NCBI RefSeq assembly: GCF_000807925.1 | Contig: NZ_JRVC01000004.1 | Location: forward strand, 124,001 to 188,000 | From: Novosphingobium subterraneum | GTDB lineage: Bacteria > Pseudomonadota > Alphaproteobacteria > Sphingomonadales > Sphingomonadaceae | DNA: 64,000 bases | Direction of reading: 5' to 3' | In this document: positions 23,862 through 33,507 of the stretch, in pieces | How the letters are laid out: the number at the start of each line of letters is the position of its first letter | Position numbering within the stretch: position 1 is the first letter of the stretch | Notes under the pieces: generated by a model | What the model saw: only the letters and a program-made list of their open reading frames with translations | Databases searched by the model: none | Told to the model about the DNA's origin: nothing | Translations under genes and position numbers: made by a program

Positions 23862-25768
23862 GCAGGCCTGTGTCCGGAAGGATGACGTTCTGGCTGGGCG
23901 GGGTTGCTGCCCTGGCTTCCCTGTCCGGGGCCTTGCTTGCGCAGGAATCCCTGCTCCCGCCGGGCTTTGATAACCCTCCTGCGCCCACGCGCCCTGCGCC
24001 ACAGCGTTCCAGCGCCCCGGCACCGGCACCGGCACGTAACGCGGCTCCCGCGGCAGTGCGTCCAGCTGCATCGGGATCGGCGGCTCCCATGCCGACAGCT
24101 TCGCCTGTCGTGCAACCGTTGCCCGACACGGTGCAACCCGTAGCCACGACCGGGGGCGGTCTCAGCGATCAGGCATTGCTCGATTCGATCGACCCGGCAC
24201 TCCTCGCCAAGCTGATAGATTCGGCGAGGCCCAAATCGGACATTCCGCCGGCCGGACGGCGCAGCCTCGATGTCGTGGGCGTGATCGACCAGAGCGATGG
24301 CGGTTTCCCGGTCGGCTCGACGCATTACCTCAACGGCCCGTTCGTCGAGGGCGTGATCACGAAGATGCGCGGACGCTTCGTGTCGCGCTGGGGCCACATC
24401 CTCGCACGTAGGGTGATTGCCAGCAGGCTGGCAACACCTGTCGGCATGAACGGGGCGGACTGGGCGGCGATGCGTGCGCAGCTGCTGCTGCGCATGGGCG
24501 AAGCGGACGCGGCGCGGGCGATGGTGCAATCGGTCGACAGCGGAAATTTCACCCGTGGCCTTGAGGACGCCGCGATGGCGAGCTTCCTTGCCACGGCGGA
24601 TCCCGTCGGGCTGTGTCCCATCACAGCGCTAACTGCCGCAGGCCGGCCCGGGTGGGACTGGGAACTTTCGCGTGCGATCTGTTCTGCCTTCACCGACGAA
24701 GGGTCGACCGCGATGGCCACGCTCGACAAGGCCTTGCGCAGGGGAACCGGAACCAAGATCGACATCTTGCTGGCACAGAAGTTCGCCGGAGCGGCAACGA
24801 ACGCGCGGCGTGCTGTCAAGATCGAGTGGAACGATGTGGAGGCACTGACGCCCTGGAGCATCGGCATGTCCTTTGCCACGGGGCTCGAGCCTCCGGAGGA
24901 CCTGCGCAAGAAGGCTGGCGAGAATTATGCCTTGCTGGCGGCGCGGGCGCCGATGCTCTCCATCTATTCACGGGCCGCGGCTGCCGATGTTGGCGCTGCA
25001 CGTGGCGTACTGTCGTCGCGGTCACTGATCGACCTCTACAGCGCGATCTATGCTCAGCGCGATGCCGAGGCAGCAGACGCCACTGAGGATGAATGGACCC
25101 AGCGGGCAGCGACCCTGCGCACCGCCTATGTGGCCGAGGCGCAGGAAGACCGGCTTGACGCGATCCGCAGCCTGTGGGGCGATGGCAATGATCCGGAGCG
25201 GGCCTATGCAGGGCTGGTCCTGACATCTCATGCATCAGCACGGATGGTCCCCTCCGAGGCACTGGCCGATAGCGCGGCGCCCTTGATTTCGTCGATGCTG
25301 ACCGCCGGACTCGATCGCAACGCGATAAAATGGGCACCGTTCTGCCCGGTTGGAACGGAGGCCTGGGGATTGCTGGTCCTGTCAAATCCGGGCCGGGCGA
25401 ACCGGACTGGGTCTGAAGGGCTGAACGCATTCGCTGACAATGACGACTCCGATAACGCGATCAGATCGCGCTTCCTGCTTGCGGGCATGATGGGGCTCGA
25501 GCGGGTCGACCCTGCCGCCGCGCGCGACTTTGCAGGCAAGCTGGGCGTTGATTTCAACCGGCAGACTCGTTGGACCCGGGCGATCGATCAGGCTGCGGCG
25601 TCGAACAATCAGGCCTTGGTGGCTTTGCTTGCGGCCTTTGGCATGCAGGGCGATGGCTGGGGCCGGATGACCCCGTTGCACCTCTATCATGTGGTGTCGG
25701 CCCTGCACCGTGTCGGGCTCGGTAACGAGGCACGCATGATTGCTGCCGAAGCCGTCGCTCGCGTCTAA
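23858..25768 (+). CDS. Conserved hypothetical exported protein, 636 residues
   Basis: I do not recognise a functional domain. The GTG start overlaps the upstream stop. Residues about 9 to 28 form a hydrophobic signal or anchor segment (MTFWLGGVAALASLSGALLA), followed by a long Ala/Pro-rich low-complexity linker to about residue 90. The remainder is Ala-rich and helical, with spaced Leu/Ala pairs that could be helical repeats. The 3' end overlaps the xerD reading frame by 29 bases. It lies between aroK/aroB and xerD-accA. Location is probably periplasmic or membrane-anchored. Confidence 0.75.
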   Translation: MSRPVSGRMTFWLGGVAALASLSGALLAQESLLPPGFDNPPAPTRPAPQRSSAPAPAPARNAAPAAVRPAASGSAAPMPTASPVVQPLPDTVQPVATTGGGLSDQALLDSIDPALLAKLIDSARPKSDIPPAGRRSLDVVGVIDQSDGGFPVGSTHYLNGPFVEGVITKMRGRFVSRWGHILARRVIASRLATPVGMNGADWAAMRAQLLLRMGEADAARAMVQSVDSGNFTRGLEDAAMASFLATADPVGLCPITALTAAGRPGWDWELSRAICSAFTDEGSTAMATLDKALRRGTGTKIDILLAQKFAGAATNARRAVKIEWNDVEALTPWSIGMSFATGLEPPEDLRKKAGENYALLAARAPMLSIYSRAAAADVGAARGVLSSRSLIDLYSAIYAQRDAEAADATEDEWTQRAATLRTAYVAEAQEDRLDAIRSLWGDGNDPERAYAGLVLTSHASARMVPSEALADSAAPLISSMLTAGLDRNAIKWAPFCPVGTEAWGLLVLSNPGRANRTGSEGLNAFADNDDSDNAIRSRFLLAGMMGLERVDPAAARDFAGKLGVDFNRQTRWTRAIDQAAASNNQALVALLAAFGMQGDGWGRMTPLHLYHVVSALHRVGLGNEARMIAAEAVARV

Positions 25769-26654
25769 GGGGGTGAAAGCCAGGGCAGAGCCTGCAGTCG
25801 AAGATTTTCTGTCGATGCTGGCTGTCCAGCGCGGAGCGGCACCCAATACAATCGCCGCCTATCGCCGCGATCTTGCGGGTGCGGCCGAGGCGATCGGGTG
25901 CTTGTCGACAGCAACGCGCGAAGACATTTCGCGGCTTTCGGTCGCCTTTGCGGACCTGGCGCCAGCCTCGCTGGCACGAAAGTCTTCGGCTTTGCGGCAG
26001 TTCTACGGCTTCCTTGTCGACGAAGGGGTGAGAGAGGACGATCCGTCCGGCGCCTTGCCACGGCCAAAGACCCGTCGCGCTCTCCCCCGCCTGCTCGGCC
26101 ATGAGGAGATCGGCGCTCTTTTCAGGCAGGCGGAAGAGGATGCCGCGTCCCGGACTCCGGAGGGTCTGCGGATGCTGGCGCTGTTGGAGCTTCTCTACGG
26201 GTCTGGCCTGCGAGCGACTGAGCTGGTTTCGCTCCCATTGGCGGCGGTGCCTCGTGATGCACCGTTCCTGACGATCACGGGAAAGGGAGGGACGCAGCGG
26301 ATGGTGCCGGTTTCCGCCCGGGCCGTGAAGGCGTTGTCCGATTGGCTGGTAGCGCGGGGAGGGGGCGGGCGATTCGTCTTCCCATCGCCGCGAGGTGGGT
26401 TCCTGTCGCGCGTTCGATTGTTCCAGTTGCTAAGGGATTTGGCGCTTCGGGCTGGCCTGGACCCGGAAAAGGTCAGCCCGCATGTGCTGCGCCATGCCTT
26501 CGCCACCCATCTCCTGGAGGGCGGCGCTGACCTGCGCGTGTTGCAGACCTTGCTGGGCCACGCCGATATCGCGACCACGCAAATCTACACGCACGTTGAC
26601 TCCGCGCGTCTGGTCGCCCTCGTAAACCAGCGTCATCCGCTTGCCCGGAGTTGA
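25740..26654 (+). CDS. xerD: Site-specific tyrosine recombinase, XerD type
   Basis: About 304 residues with an N-terminal SAM-like core-binding domain ([22 protein letters not shown]) and a C-terminal catalytic domain. Catalytic residues: Arg in [12 protein letters not shown], Lys in [11 protein letters not shown], His/Arg in [12 protein letters not shown], His in [11 protein letters not shown], and the nucleophile Tyr in IYTHV. It should resolve chromosome dimers at dif with a XerC partner found elsewhere. The TTG at 25740 has GAGG nine bases upstream; the alternative GTG at 25773 has its purine stretch too close. Followed by accA, a usual order in alphaproteobacteria. Confidence 0.9.
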   Translation: MLPKPSLASKGVKARAEPAVEDFLSMLAVQRGAAPNTIAAYRRDLAGAAEAIGCLSTATREDISRLSVAFADLAPASLARKSSALRQFYGFLVDEGVREDDPSGALPRPKTRRALPRLLGHEEIGALFRQAEEDAASRTPEGLRMLALLELLYGSGLRATELVSLPLAAVPRDAPFLTITGKGGTQRMVPVSARAVKALSDWLVARGGGGRFVFPSPRGGFLSRVRLFQLLRDLALRAGLDPEKVSPHVLRHAFATHLLEGGADLRVLQTLLGHADIATTQIYTHVDSARLVALVNQRHPLARS

Positions 26655-26686
26655 CCAAATCCGCGCTCGCGCCTAGCGGATTGGCC

Positions 26687-27631
26687 ATGATTTCCTACCT
26701 CGAGTTCGAAAAGCCGGTCGCCGCGCTGGAAGCCCGCATCGCCGAACTGCGCCAGACTGCGCAGGGCGGAGACATCGACATCTCGTCCGAGATCCGCAGG
26801 CTTGAAAGCAAGTCGGCCGAATTGCTTGCCAGCACGTACAAGGCGCTGACCCCTTGGCAGAAGACGCAGGTTGCACGGCACCCTTCACGTCCGCATTTCA
26901 AGGACTACGTCGAGAAGATCTTTACGGATTTCATGCCTTTGGGCGGGGATCGTCTGTTCGGTGAAGATCAGGCGATCGTCGGTGGTTTCGCCAAGCTGGA
27001 TGGTCGCCGGCTCATGCTTATCGGCCATGAAAAGGGCAACGATACCCAAAGCCGCATTCGCCACAACTTCGGCATGGGCAAGCCCGAAGGCTATCGCAAG
27101 GCGATCCGGCTCATGGAAATGGCGAGCCGATTCGGGCTGCCTGTCGTGACGCTTGTGGATACTTCGGGAGCCTTCCCGGGCGTAGAGGCGGAAGAGCGCG
27201 GTCAGGCTGAAGCAATCGCAAGGTCAACGGAGGCCTGTCTTGCGCTGGGCGTTCCGATGGTGGCGACCATTGTGGGCGAGGGCGGATCCGGCGGCGCAGT
27301 GGCGCTGGCAAGCGCAGAACGCGTCCTGATGCTTGAACATGCCGTTTATTCGGTCATTTCTCCTGAAGGATGTGCCTCTATCCTGTGGCGTACGGCCGAG
27401 AAGGCCGCAGACGCGGCAGAGGCGATGAAGGTGACGGCGCAGGATCTGCTTTCGCTTGGCGTGATCGACCGCATCGTGCGCGAACCTGTTGGTGGAGCGC
27501 ACCGCGATCCTGACGCGACCTGTGCGCTCCTGGGCAAGGCCATCGGCGAAGAGCTCGATGCGCTGGTCGGAAAGCCGGCGGACGAGCTGCGCCAGATCCG
27601 GGCAGAACGCTTCCTGCGCATCGGCGCCTGA
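26687..27631 (+). CDS. accA: Acetyl-CoA carboxylase carboxyltransferase, alpha subunit
   Basis: A 314-residue subunit that, with AccD, transfers the carboxyl group from biotin to acetyl-CoA to make malonyl-CoA. Family text: [15 protein letters not shown] at the start, [58 protein letters not shown], and GEGGSGGA for CoA binding. The ATG at 26687 is chosen since it gives the usual AccA N-terminus. Intact and of normal length. Confidence 0.96.
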   Translation: MISYLEFEKPVAALEARIAELRQTAQGGDIDISSEIRRLESKSAELLASTYKALTPWQKTQVARHPSRPHFKDYVEKIFTDFMPLGGDRLFGEDQAIVGGFAKLDGRRLMLIGHEKGNDTQSRIRHNFGMGKPEGYRKAIRLMEMASRFGLPVVTLVDTSGAFPGVEAEERGQAEAIARSTEACLALGVPMVATIVGEGGSGGAVALASAERVLMLEHAVYSVISPEGCASILWRTAEKAADAAEAMKVTAQDLLSLGVIDRIVREPVGGAHRDPDATCALLGKAIGEELDALVGKPADELRQIRAERFLRIGA

Positions 27632-27753
27632 TCGCGGGCGCCATCTGGCGCTCGGGAACCGGATTTGCGACAAGACGGTTATCGGACCAGTCCCGTAGCG
27701 GGCGGGTGTTCTGCACTCGCGTCCCGCTAGACCTTCGCCTTGGGGAGTTGAAG

Positions 27754-29235
27754 ATGCCGTTATTCCGCCGTTCGCGTGCAGCGTTTCTGACTGTGTCGGT
27801 CATCGCGATGTCGTCTCTGCCTGCGTGTGTCAGTCAAACTGGCAGTCCGGCAAGCGCGCAAGGCGCGACGCAGGCTATCAGCGCAGCCGACAAGAAGCAG
27901 GGCGCTGAGGCGCATCCACAACTGCTTCAGGAATTTGGCGGAGCGATGACGGGGGCGCAGGCCACCTATGTCGAAACGGTGGGCAAGAATATCGCGATCC
28001 AATCCGGCCTCAGCAACGCCCGCGGTGATTTCACCGTCACCTTGTTGAATTCCCCGGTCAACAATGCTTTCGCCATCCCCGGTGGCTATGTCTACGTAAC
28101 GCGTCAGCTTGCGGCGCTGATGAACAACGAGGCCGAACTGGCCGGCGTGCTGGGGCATGAAGTCGGTCACGTGGCCGCACGCCACGCGGCCAAGCGCGAA
28201 AGCCAGGCGACTCGCAATTCGTTGCTCGGAGCGCTTGGATCGATCCTGTCGGGTGCCTTGCTCGGTAACAGCGCCCTTGGCCAGCTTGGCCAGCAGATTT
28301 TCTCGACCGGCAGCCAGTTGCTGACTCTCAAGTATTCGCGCGGGCAGGAAACCGAAGCGGACAACCTCGGGATCACCTATCTTCAGCGGGCAGGCTACGA
28401 TCCTCGGGCGATGTCGACAGTTCTGCAGAGCCTTGCCAACCAGAACGCACTCGATGCCAGCGTTAAGGGGACGACGAATCAGGTGCCGGAATGGGCCAGC
28501 ACCCACCCTGACCCCGCCTCGCGTGTCCGGGCAGCATTAACCCGAGCGGGCAACACCACCGGAAGAACGAACCGCGATACCTTCCTCGCTGGCATCAACG
28601 GGCTGACCTATGGGGATGATCCTGCCCAAGGCATCGTCGACGGTTCCAGCTTCGTGCATCCCGCTCTGCGGCTTGCCTTCCGGGCTCCCAATGGCTTCTA
28701 CCTCGTGAATGGCACGCGGGCCGTCTCCATCTCCGGGCAAAGCGGGAAGGGCGAGTTTTCGACCGCAGCATATAGTGGAAATCTCGAGAATTACGTGCGC
28801 TCGGTCTTCACCAAGCTTTCAAGCCAACAGCAGCTCGCGCCTGCAACGCTTGAACGGACCACGGTCAACGGCATCCCCGCCGTCTACGGTACAGCCCGCG
28901 TTAACAGCGGCAATGGGCAGGTTGACGTTGTGGTGTTCGCCTATGAATTCGGCCCGCAGCAGGCCTATCACTTCACGACCATCAGCCAGGCTGGGCAAGC
29001 CTCACAGTTCGATACCATGTTCCGGTCCATCCGGAGAATCAGTGCAACCGAAGCATCGGCGGTCAAGCCTCGCCGTCTGTCGGTGGTCACTGTAAAATCG
29101 GGCGACACTGTCGAATCCCTGGCGAAGCGGATGGCTTATACCGACCAGCCGCTGCAACGGTTCCTGGTGCTCAACGGTCTTTCCTCAGGGAGCCGTCTGG
29201 TTGCGGGGCAGAAGGTCAAGCTGGTCGTCTATTGA
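27754..29235 (+). CDS. M48 metalloprotease lipoprotein with C-terminal LysM
   Basis: A 493-residue protein. The ATG at 27754 follows GGGGAG and begins a lipoprotein signal peptide ending in the lipobox SLPAC, so it is probably anchored in the outer membrane facing the periplasm. Zinc site: HEVGH in LGHEVGHVAARHA, with the third ligand in QETEADNLG. The C-terminal 50 residues (VVTVKSGDTVESLAKRM through GQKVKLVVY) form a LysM peptidoglycan-binding domain. This combination suggests an envelope quality-control protease related to BepA/LoiP, held against the cell wall. TPR repeats of BepA are not seen. Confidence 0.88.
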   Translation: MPLFRRSRAAFLTVSVIAMSSLPACVSQTGSPASAQGATQAISAADKKQGAEAHPQLLQEFGGAMTGAQATYVETVGKNIAIQSGLSNARGDFTVTLLNSPVNNAFAIPGGYVYVTRQLAALMNNEAELAGVLGHEVGHVAARHAAKRESQATRNSLLGALGSILSGALLGNSALGQLGQQIFSTGSQLLTLKYSRGQETEADNLGITYLQRAGYDPRAMSTVLQSLANQNALDASVKGTTNQVPEWASTHPDPASRVRAALTRAGNTTGRTNRDTFLAGINGLTYGDDPAQGIVDGSSFVHPALRLAFRAPNGFYLVNGTRAVSISGQSGKGEFSTAAYSGNLENYVRSVFTKLSSQQQLAPATLERTTVNGIPAVYGTARVNSGNGQVDVVVFAYEFGPQQAYHFTTISQAGQASQFDTMFRSIRRISATEASAVKPRRLSVVTVKSGDTVESLAKRMAYTDQPLQRFLVLNGLSSGSRLVAGQKVKLVVY

Positions 29236-29267
29236 CGCTGCTTCTTCTGAATTCTCGACGAACATAC

Positions 29268-29299
29268 GAAAAGAGGCAGGTGCCATGGCACCTGCCTCT
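29268..29299 (-). terminator. Rho-independent terminator of the first Flp pilin gene
   Basis: A perfect palindrome, AGAGGCAGGTGCC with its complement, spans 29272 to 29299; on the minus strand it is followed by TTTTCG. It lies about 30 bases after the pilin stop and also separates it from the convergent M48 gene. Confidence 0.85.
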
Positions 29300-29326
29300 A
29301 CAAATCCTCTGACGAGGAGCCGACTA

Positions 29327-29506
29327 TTAGTTGGCCTGGTCAGCGGTGTCCATGTCGTTCGACACGTCGGTGAAGGTGTTGCTCAGCGAGTTGCCCAGCG
29401 AGGTCATGGCGCCGATGGCAGCGACAGCAACGAGAGCAGCGATCAGGCCGTATTCGATCGCGGTTGCACCTTCGTTGTTGGCGAGCAGGTCACGGAAAAG
29501 CTTCAT
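29327..29506 (-). CDS. Flp/Fap-type pilin (major candidate)
   Basis: A 59-residue prepilin starting MKLFRDLLANNEG. The processing site is GATAIEYG, with the Glu/Tyr pair required by the TadV/CpaA prepilin peptidase, followed by the hydrophobic stretch LIAALVAVAAIGAM and a short hydrophilic tail ending TADQAN. AGGAG lies eight bases before the ATG and a strong terminator follows, which fits a highly expressed major Flp subunit. The assembly ATPase, secretin and prepilin peptidase are not in the window. Confidence 0.9.
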   Translation of the reverse strand: MKLFRDLLANNEGATAIEYGLIAALVAVAAIGAMTSLGNSLSNTFTDVSNDMDTADQAN

Positions 29507-29606
29507 GTTCGGTCTCCTAGAGGTGGTGCTTCATTCTTCCCGTCCCGCCCCATTTTGTCCCCGGAGCGAGCATTCGTACTCTTACTTACAAAAGACTAAG
29601 GATTCG

Positions 29607-29789
29607 TTAATCCGTATTCGTCTTCTGGTTAGTGTTTTCATCTACAGTGACGTACAAGTTGTACAAAGCTGCGGTGAAGTTCTTCATGCCAAAGGTGGCA
29701 GCAAGGCCGATCAACGAGATAAGTAAACCGTATTCGACAGCTGTAGCGCCGCAATGGTTACGGAAGATTTTCTGAAGAAGGGTCTTCAT
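29607..29789 (-). CDS. Second Flp/Fap-type pilin
   Basis: A 60-residue prepilin (start MKTLLQKIFRNHCG; an ATG four codons upstream at 29801 is also possible). The motif GATAVEYG marks the cleavage site; the hydrophobic segment LLISLIGLAATFGM follows, and the tail is rich in Asn, Thr and Asp. It differs from the first pilin in the mature part and carries a cysteine just before the cleavage site. A paralogue or alternative subunit of the same pilus is likely. Confidence 0.85.
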   Translation of the reverse strand: MKTLLQKIFRNHCGATAVEYGLLISLIGLAATFGMKNFTAALYNLYVTVDENTNQKTNTD

Positions 29790-29861
29790 TTCCGTTTCCA
29801 TGGTTGCAGCGTAGGTTGGTCTACGTTGCCATTCCTAAGAAAAGGTTGATAGGCGCGCAGA

Positions 29862-30296
29862 ATGGAAAAATTCTCGACAGTCATGATCGTCGTGGCGGTA
29901 GCGATCCTTGATCGGGCAGGGCGCGTGCTGATGCAACAACGCCCCCCGAACAAGCAGCACGGCGGCCTCTGGGAGTTTCCCGGCGGCAAGGTGGAGGCGG
30001 GGGAGACCCTCGCTGCTGCGGTTGTAAGGGAAATCGACGAAGAGCTAGGCCTTGCGATCGACGCAGAAGGCCTGTTCCCGATTTGCTTTGCCAATGATGC
30101 GCTGGCCTCCAGCTCCCGGCAGATCCTCCTTTTGCTCTATGGCGCGCGAATCTGGGGTGGCGTGGCAATGGCCAAGGAAGCTGGGAGCGCCATTCGCTGG
30201 GTAGACGCCAAGGAACTGGCAGGTCTGCCGATGCCCCCGTTGGACATTCCGCTAGCCCAGGCGGTAATTCCTCTGCTTGGGGGTTGCCAAAGGTGA
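29862..30296 (+). CDS. mutT: Nudix hydrolase, MutT-like 8-oxo-dGTP diphosphatase
   Basis: A 144-residue pyrophosphohydrolase. The Nudix box is complete: GGKVEAGETLAAAVVREI followed by DEELGL, matching GX5EX7REUXEEXGU. The lead-in LMQQRPPNKQHGGLWEFPGG is typical of MutT enzymes that remove oxidised dGTP from the nucleotide pool. Convergence with the other Nudix families is possible, but the LWEFPGG motif favours MutT. It is divergent from the Flp pilin genes and precedes the tRNA cluster. Confidence 0.87.
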   Translation: MEKFSTVMIVVAVAILDRAGRVLMQQRPPNKQHGGLWEFPGGKVEAGETLAAAVVREIDEELGLAIDAEGLFPICFANDALASSSRQILLLLYGARIWGGVAMAKEAGSAIRWVDAKELAGLPMPPLDIPLAQAVIPLLGGCQR

Positions 30297-30324
30297 ATCA
30301 GCCCCCTAAAGGCGCGTCTCCCAA

Positions 30325-30401
30325 GCACCCGTAGCTCAGCTGGATAGAGCATCAGACTACGAATCTGAGGGTCGGACGTTCGAATCGTTCCGGGTGCGCC
30401 A
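30325..30401 (+). tRNA. tRNA-Arg(ACG), copy 1
   Basis: A 77-base cloverleaf: acceptor GCACCCG/CGGGTGC, anticodon stem TCAGA/TCTGA with loop CTACGAA (anticodon ACG), TTCGAAT T-loop, and encoded CCA. Identical to the two following copies. Confidence 0.97.
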
Positions 30402-30464
30402 CCTTCCTTCGGGAAGGTGATTCGGGAAGGCTGTGCCGCTGGTTCAGCCAGGACATGATGGTGA

Positions 30465-30541
30465 GCACCCGTAGCTCAGCTGGATAGAGCATCAGACTAC
30501 GAATCTGAGGGTCGGACGTTCGAATCGTTCCGGGTGCGCCA
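30465..30541 (+). tRNA. tRNA-Arg(ACG), copy 2
   Basis: Identical in all 77 bases to copy 1, anticodon ACG, CCA encoded. Separated from copies 1 and 3 by identical 63-base spacers. Confidence 0.97.
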
Positions 30542-30604
30542 CCTTCCTTCGGGAAGGTGATTCGGGAAGGCTGTGCCGCTGGTTCAGCCAGGACATGATG
30601 GTGA

Positions 30605-30681
30605 GCACCCGTAGCTCAGCTGGATAGAGCATCAGACTACGAATCTGAGGGTCGGACGTTCGAATCGTTCCGGGTGCGCCA
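30605..30681 (+). tRNA. tRNA-Arg(ACG), copy 3
   Basis: Identical in all 77 bases to copies 1 and 2. It is followed after 13 bases by a strong terminator, so the three genes are probably one transcript. Confidence 0.97.
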
Positions 30682-30694
30682 TCACCGTTTCTCG

Positions 30695-30728
30695 AAAGAG
30701 CCCGCCTTTGCGCGGGCTCTTTTCGTTT
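30695..30728 (+). terminator. Terminator of the tRNA-Arg array
   Basis: An 11-bp stem, AAAGAGCCCGC with GCGGGCTCTTT and a 6-base loop, followed by TTCGTTTC. Confidence 0.9.
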
Positions 30729-30914
30729 CTGGCAGCCCATGCATTTGTGCGACCGCGAACTGCGAGCCAGAACGGTTCGCGGAATTTGCATAGGTATCCA
30801 TAATAGCTTCGTATTGACCGAACAGCGTTGCGAACGGGCTGTGCTAAGGTATAGGCTCGCCTGTGCGTTCCTGACCCTACGGAACCCGAGGCTGCCAGAA
30901 AAGGAAACCCAGAC

Positions 30915-32054
30915 TTGGCGAAGTCCCCGAGGCCCAGAGCCAATACATCTGCCACGAAACCTACCGCTAAGCGTGCGACTACTTCCGTGGTCGGGACCGA
31001 GCCGGTGATTGCGTCCGACGTAGCCGAAGAAGCGGCCTTCGCCTTGCGGAGTCTCCAGCAGGCGCATGCGAACAACAAGCGCTACGATGCCAGTGATGAG
31101 GAACTGCTGAAGTTCTACGAACAGATGGTTCTGATTCGCCGCTTTGAGGAAAAGGCGGGTCAGCTTTACGGTCTCGGCCTGATCGGCGGGTTCTGCCATC
31201 TCTACATTGGCCAGGAAGCTGTCGCCGTTGGCCTTCAGTCCGCCCTCAAGGAAGGGCACGACAGTGTGATCACCGGGTATCGCGACCATGGCCACATGCT
31301 CGCTTACGGCATCGATCCCAAGGTCATCATGGCAGAGCTTACCGGACGCGGCGCAGGCATTTCGCGCGGCAAGGGCGGCTCGATGCATATGTTCAGCACC
31401 GAGCACAAGTTTTACGGCGGTCACGGCATCGTCGGGGCACAGGTTCCGCTTGGCGCAGGTCTCGCCTTTGCGCACAAGTACCGCAATGACGGCGGCGTCT
31501 GCATGGCGTACTTCGGCGACGGTGCGTCGAACCAGGGCCAGGTTTACGAGACTTTCAACATGGCGGCGCTGTGGAAGCTGCCGATCATTTTCGTGGTCGA
31601 GAACAACGGTTACGCGATGGGGACGGCGGTAAAGCGCGGTTCGGCGGAAACGCACTTCTATCGCCGTGGCACGGCGTTCCGGATTCCGGGCATGGACGTG
31701 AACGGCATGGACGTTCTCGAAGTCCGTCAGGCAGCGGAAGTTGCGCTTGAGTACGTCCGCGCCGGCAATGGCCCGGTCCTGATGGAACTCAAGACCTATC
31801 GCTACCGTGGCCACTCGATGTCTGACCCTGCAAAGTATCGCAGCCGTGAGGAAGTGCAGGAAATGCGCGACAATCACGATCCGATCGAGGGCGCCAAGGC
31901 CGAACTTCTCAAGCGCGGTGTGACCGAGGAGAAGATCAAGGAAATCGACAAGCGCATTCGCCAGGTTGTCGCCGAGTCGGCGGACTTCGCCGAAACATCG
32001 CCCGAGCCCGATGTGGCCGAGCTTTATACCGACGTGCTGGTGGAGAACTATTGA
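30915..32054 (+). CDS. pdhA: Pyruvate dehydrogenase E1, alpha subunit
   Basis: A 379-residue E1 alpha, which binds thiamine diphosphate and decarboxylates pyruvate in the pyruvate dehydrogenase complex. The start is TTG at 30915, behind AAGGAAA. The first 40 residues are a basic, low-complexity extension. Family text: [47 protein letters not shown], and the ThDP motif [31 protein letters not shown] carries the regulatory loop region. pdhB follows after one base. Confidence 0.95.
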   Translation: MAKSPRPRANTSATKPTAKRATTSVVGTEPVIASDVAEEAAFALRSLQQAHANNKRYDASDEELLKFYEQMVLIRRFEEKAGQLYGLGLIGGFCHLYIGQEAVAVGLQSALKEGHDSVITGYRDHGHMLAYGIDPKVIMAELTGRGAGISRGKGGSMHMFSTEHKFYGGHGIVGAQVPLGAGLAFAHKYRNDGGVCMAYFGDGASNQGQVYETFNMAALWKLPIIFVVENNGYAMGTAVKRGSAETHFYRRGTAFRIPGMDVNGMDVLEVRQAAEVALEYVRAGNGPVLMELKTYRYRGHSMSDPAKYRSREEVQEMRDNHDPIEGAKAELLKRGVTEEKIKEIDKRIRQVVAESADFAETSPEPDVAELYTDVLVENY

Positions 32055-32055
32055 G

Positions 32056-33450
32056 ATGGCCATCGAACTGAAGATGCCTGCGCTCTCCCCGACGATGGAG
32101 GAGGGCACGCTTGCCAAGTGGCTGGTCAAGGCCGGAGACGAAGTGAAATCGGGTGACATCCTCGCCGAGATCGAGACCGACAAGGCAACGATGGAATTCG
32201 AAGCTGTCGACGAGGGTACGATCGGTGAAATCCTCGTGGCAGAGGGCACCGAGGGCGTGAAGGTCGGCACTGTCATTGCGACCATCAAGGGCGAAGATGA
32301 TTCGGCTGACGCGGCACCTGCAGCTGCAGCCGCACCCGCAGTCGAACAGAAGGCAGCCGAAAGCGAAGCGCCTGCCGGGCAGGACGCCAAGGCCAAGGCA
32401 GCGGCCGCGATCGCGCCCAAGAGCGATGCCAAGCCGGCCGCCGATCCCGAGCTTCCCGCTGGCACGGCGATGGTTCCGACCACGGTTCGCGAAGCGCTTC
32501 GCGATGCCATGGCCGAAGAAATGCGTGCCGACGATCGCGTTTTCGTGATGGGCGAGGAAGTGGCCGAGTACCAGGGCGCGTACAAGGTAACGCAGGGTCT
32601 GCTCGAGGAGTTCGGCCCACAGCGCGTCATCGATACTCCCATCACCGAGTATGGCTTTGCCGGTATCGGCGCAGGCGCTGCCATGGGCGGCCTTCGCCCG
32701 GTCATCGAGTTCATGACGTTCAACTTCGCCATGCAGGCGATCGATCACATCATCAACTCGGCCGCGAAGACCAACTACATGTCCGGTGGCCAGATGCGCT
32801 GCCCGATCGTGTTCCGCGGCCCCAACGGTGCTGCCAGCCGCGTCGGTGCGCAGCACTCGCAGAACTACGGTCCGTGGTATGCCAACGTCCCCGGCCTCGT
32901 CGTCATCGCGCCCTATGACAGCGCCGATGCAAAGGGCCTGCTGCGCGCGGCCATTCGCAGCGAGGATCCGGTAGTCTTCCTCGAGAACGAACTGGTCTAT
33001 GGCCGCACTTTCGACGTGCCGCAGATCGACGATTTCGTCCTGCCGATCGGCAAGGCGCGCATCGTTCGTCCGGGCAAGGATGTCACGATCGTTTCGTACT
33101 CGATCGGCGTCGGCTTCGCGCTCGAAGCAGCCGAAGCGCTTGCCGCCGAGGGCATCGATGCGGAAGTGATCGATCTTCGCACGCTTCGCCCTCTCGACAA
33201 GGAAACGGTTCTCGCCTCGCTGGCGAAGACCAACCGCATGGTCGTGGCCGAGGAAGGCTTCCCGGTCTGCTCCATCGCTTCCGAGATCATCGCGATCTGC
33301 ATGGAAGAGGGCTTCGATCACCTTGACGCCCCCGTCCTGCGCGTATGCGACGAGGACGTACCGCTGCCTTACGCGGCAAATCTTGAAAAGCTGGCCCTGA
33401 TCGACGCCAGCAAGATCGCGGCTGCCGTGCGGAAGGTCTGCTACCGCTGA
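32056..33450 (+). CDS. pdhB: Pyruvate dehydrogenase E1, beta subunit with N-terminal lipoyl domain
   Basis: A 464-residue protein with two parts. Residues 1 to about 80 are a lipoyl domain ([18 protein letters not shown], with the lipoylated Lys in [10 protein letters not shown]), then an Ala/Pro/Lys-rich linker to about 135, then the E1 beta domain ([49 protein letters not shown]). An E1 beta with its own lipoyl domain is normal for alphaproteobacteria. The E2 and E3 genes are not in the window. A terminator follows. Confidence 0.96.
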   Translation: MAIELKMPALSPTMEEGTLAKWLVKAGDEVKSGDILAEIETDKATMEFEAVDEGTIGEILVAEGTEGVKVGTVIATIKGEDDSADAAPAAAAAPAVEQKAAESEAPAGQDAKAKAAAAIAPKSDAKPAADPELPAGTAMVPTTVREALRDAMAEEMRADDRVFVMGEEVAEYQGAYKVTQGLLEEFGPQRVIDTPITEYGFAGIGAGAAMGGLRPVIEFMTFNFAMQAIDHIINSAAKTNYMSGGQMRCPIVFRGPNGAASRVGAQHSQNYGPWYANVPGLVVIAPYDSADAKGLLRAAIRSEDPVVFLENELVYGRTFDVPQIDDFVLPIGKARIVRPGKDVTIVSYSIGVGFALEAAEALAAEGIDAEVIDLRTLRPLDKETVLASLAKTNRMVVAEEGFPVCSIASEIIAICMEEGFDHLDAPVLRVCDEDVPLPYAANLEKLALIDASKIAAAVRKVCYR

Positions 33451-33475
33451 AGTGGTTGATCCGCTGAAAGTTCAG

Positions 33476-33503
33476 GGGCGCCGGAGCGATTCGGCGCCCT
33501 TTT
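33476..33503 (+). terminator. Terminator after pdhB
   Basis: GGGCGCCG pairs with CGGCGCCC around an 8-base loop, followed by TTTT. It separates pdhB from the convergent tad minor-pilin operon, whose last stop lies 5 bases beyond. Confidence 0.88.
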
Positions 33504-33507
33504 GCAT

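Larger units (their letters stand above)
30325..30681 (+). repeat. 140-bp tandem repeat carrying three tRNA-Arg genes
   Basis: The unit is a 77-base tRNA gene plus a 63-base spacer. Both spacers (30402 to 30464 and 30542 to 30604) are identical, each with a CCTTCC/GGGAAGG hairpin. The array holds two full units and a third tRNA. Perfect identity of the spacers indicates recent duplication or gene conversion. Confidence 0.95.

Noticed and set aside
23621..24529. N-terminal extension of aroK to about 496 codons
   Set aside because: The extra text is not shikimate-kinase-like and is antisense to two coupled genes; aroK from 23620 has the normal length.
27638..27651. GCGCCA/TGGCGC hairpin after accA as terminator
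   Set aside because: Two-base loop and no T-tract; too weak to call.
30325..30681. CRISPR-like array from regular repeats
   Set aside because: The repeats are tRNA genes with clear cloverleaf and the spacers are identical, not diverse.
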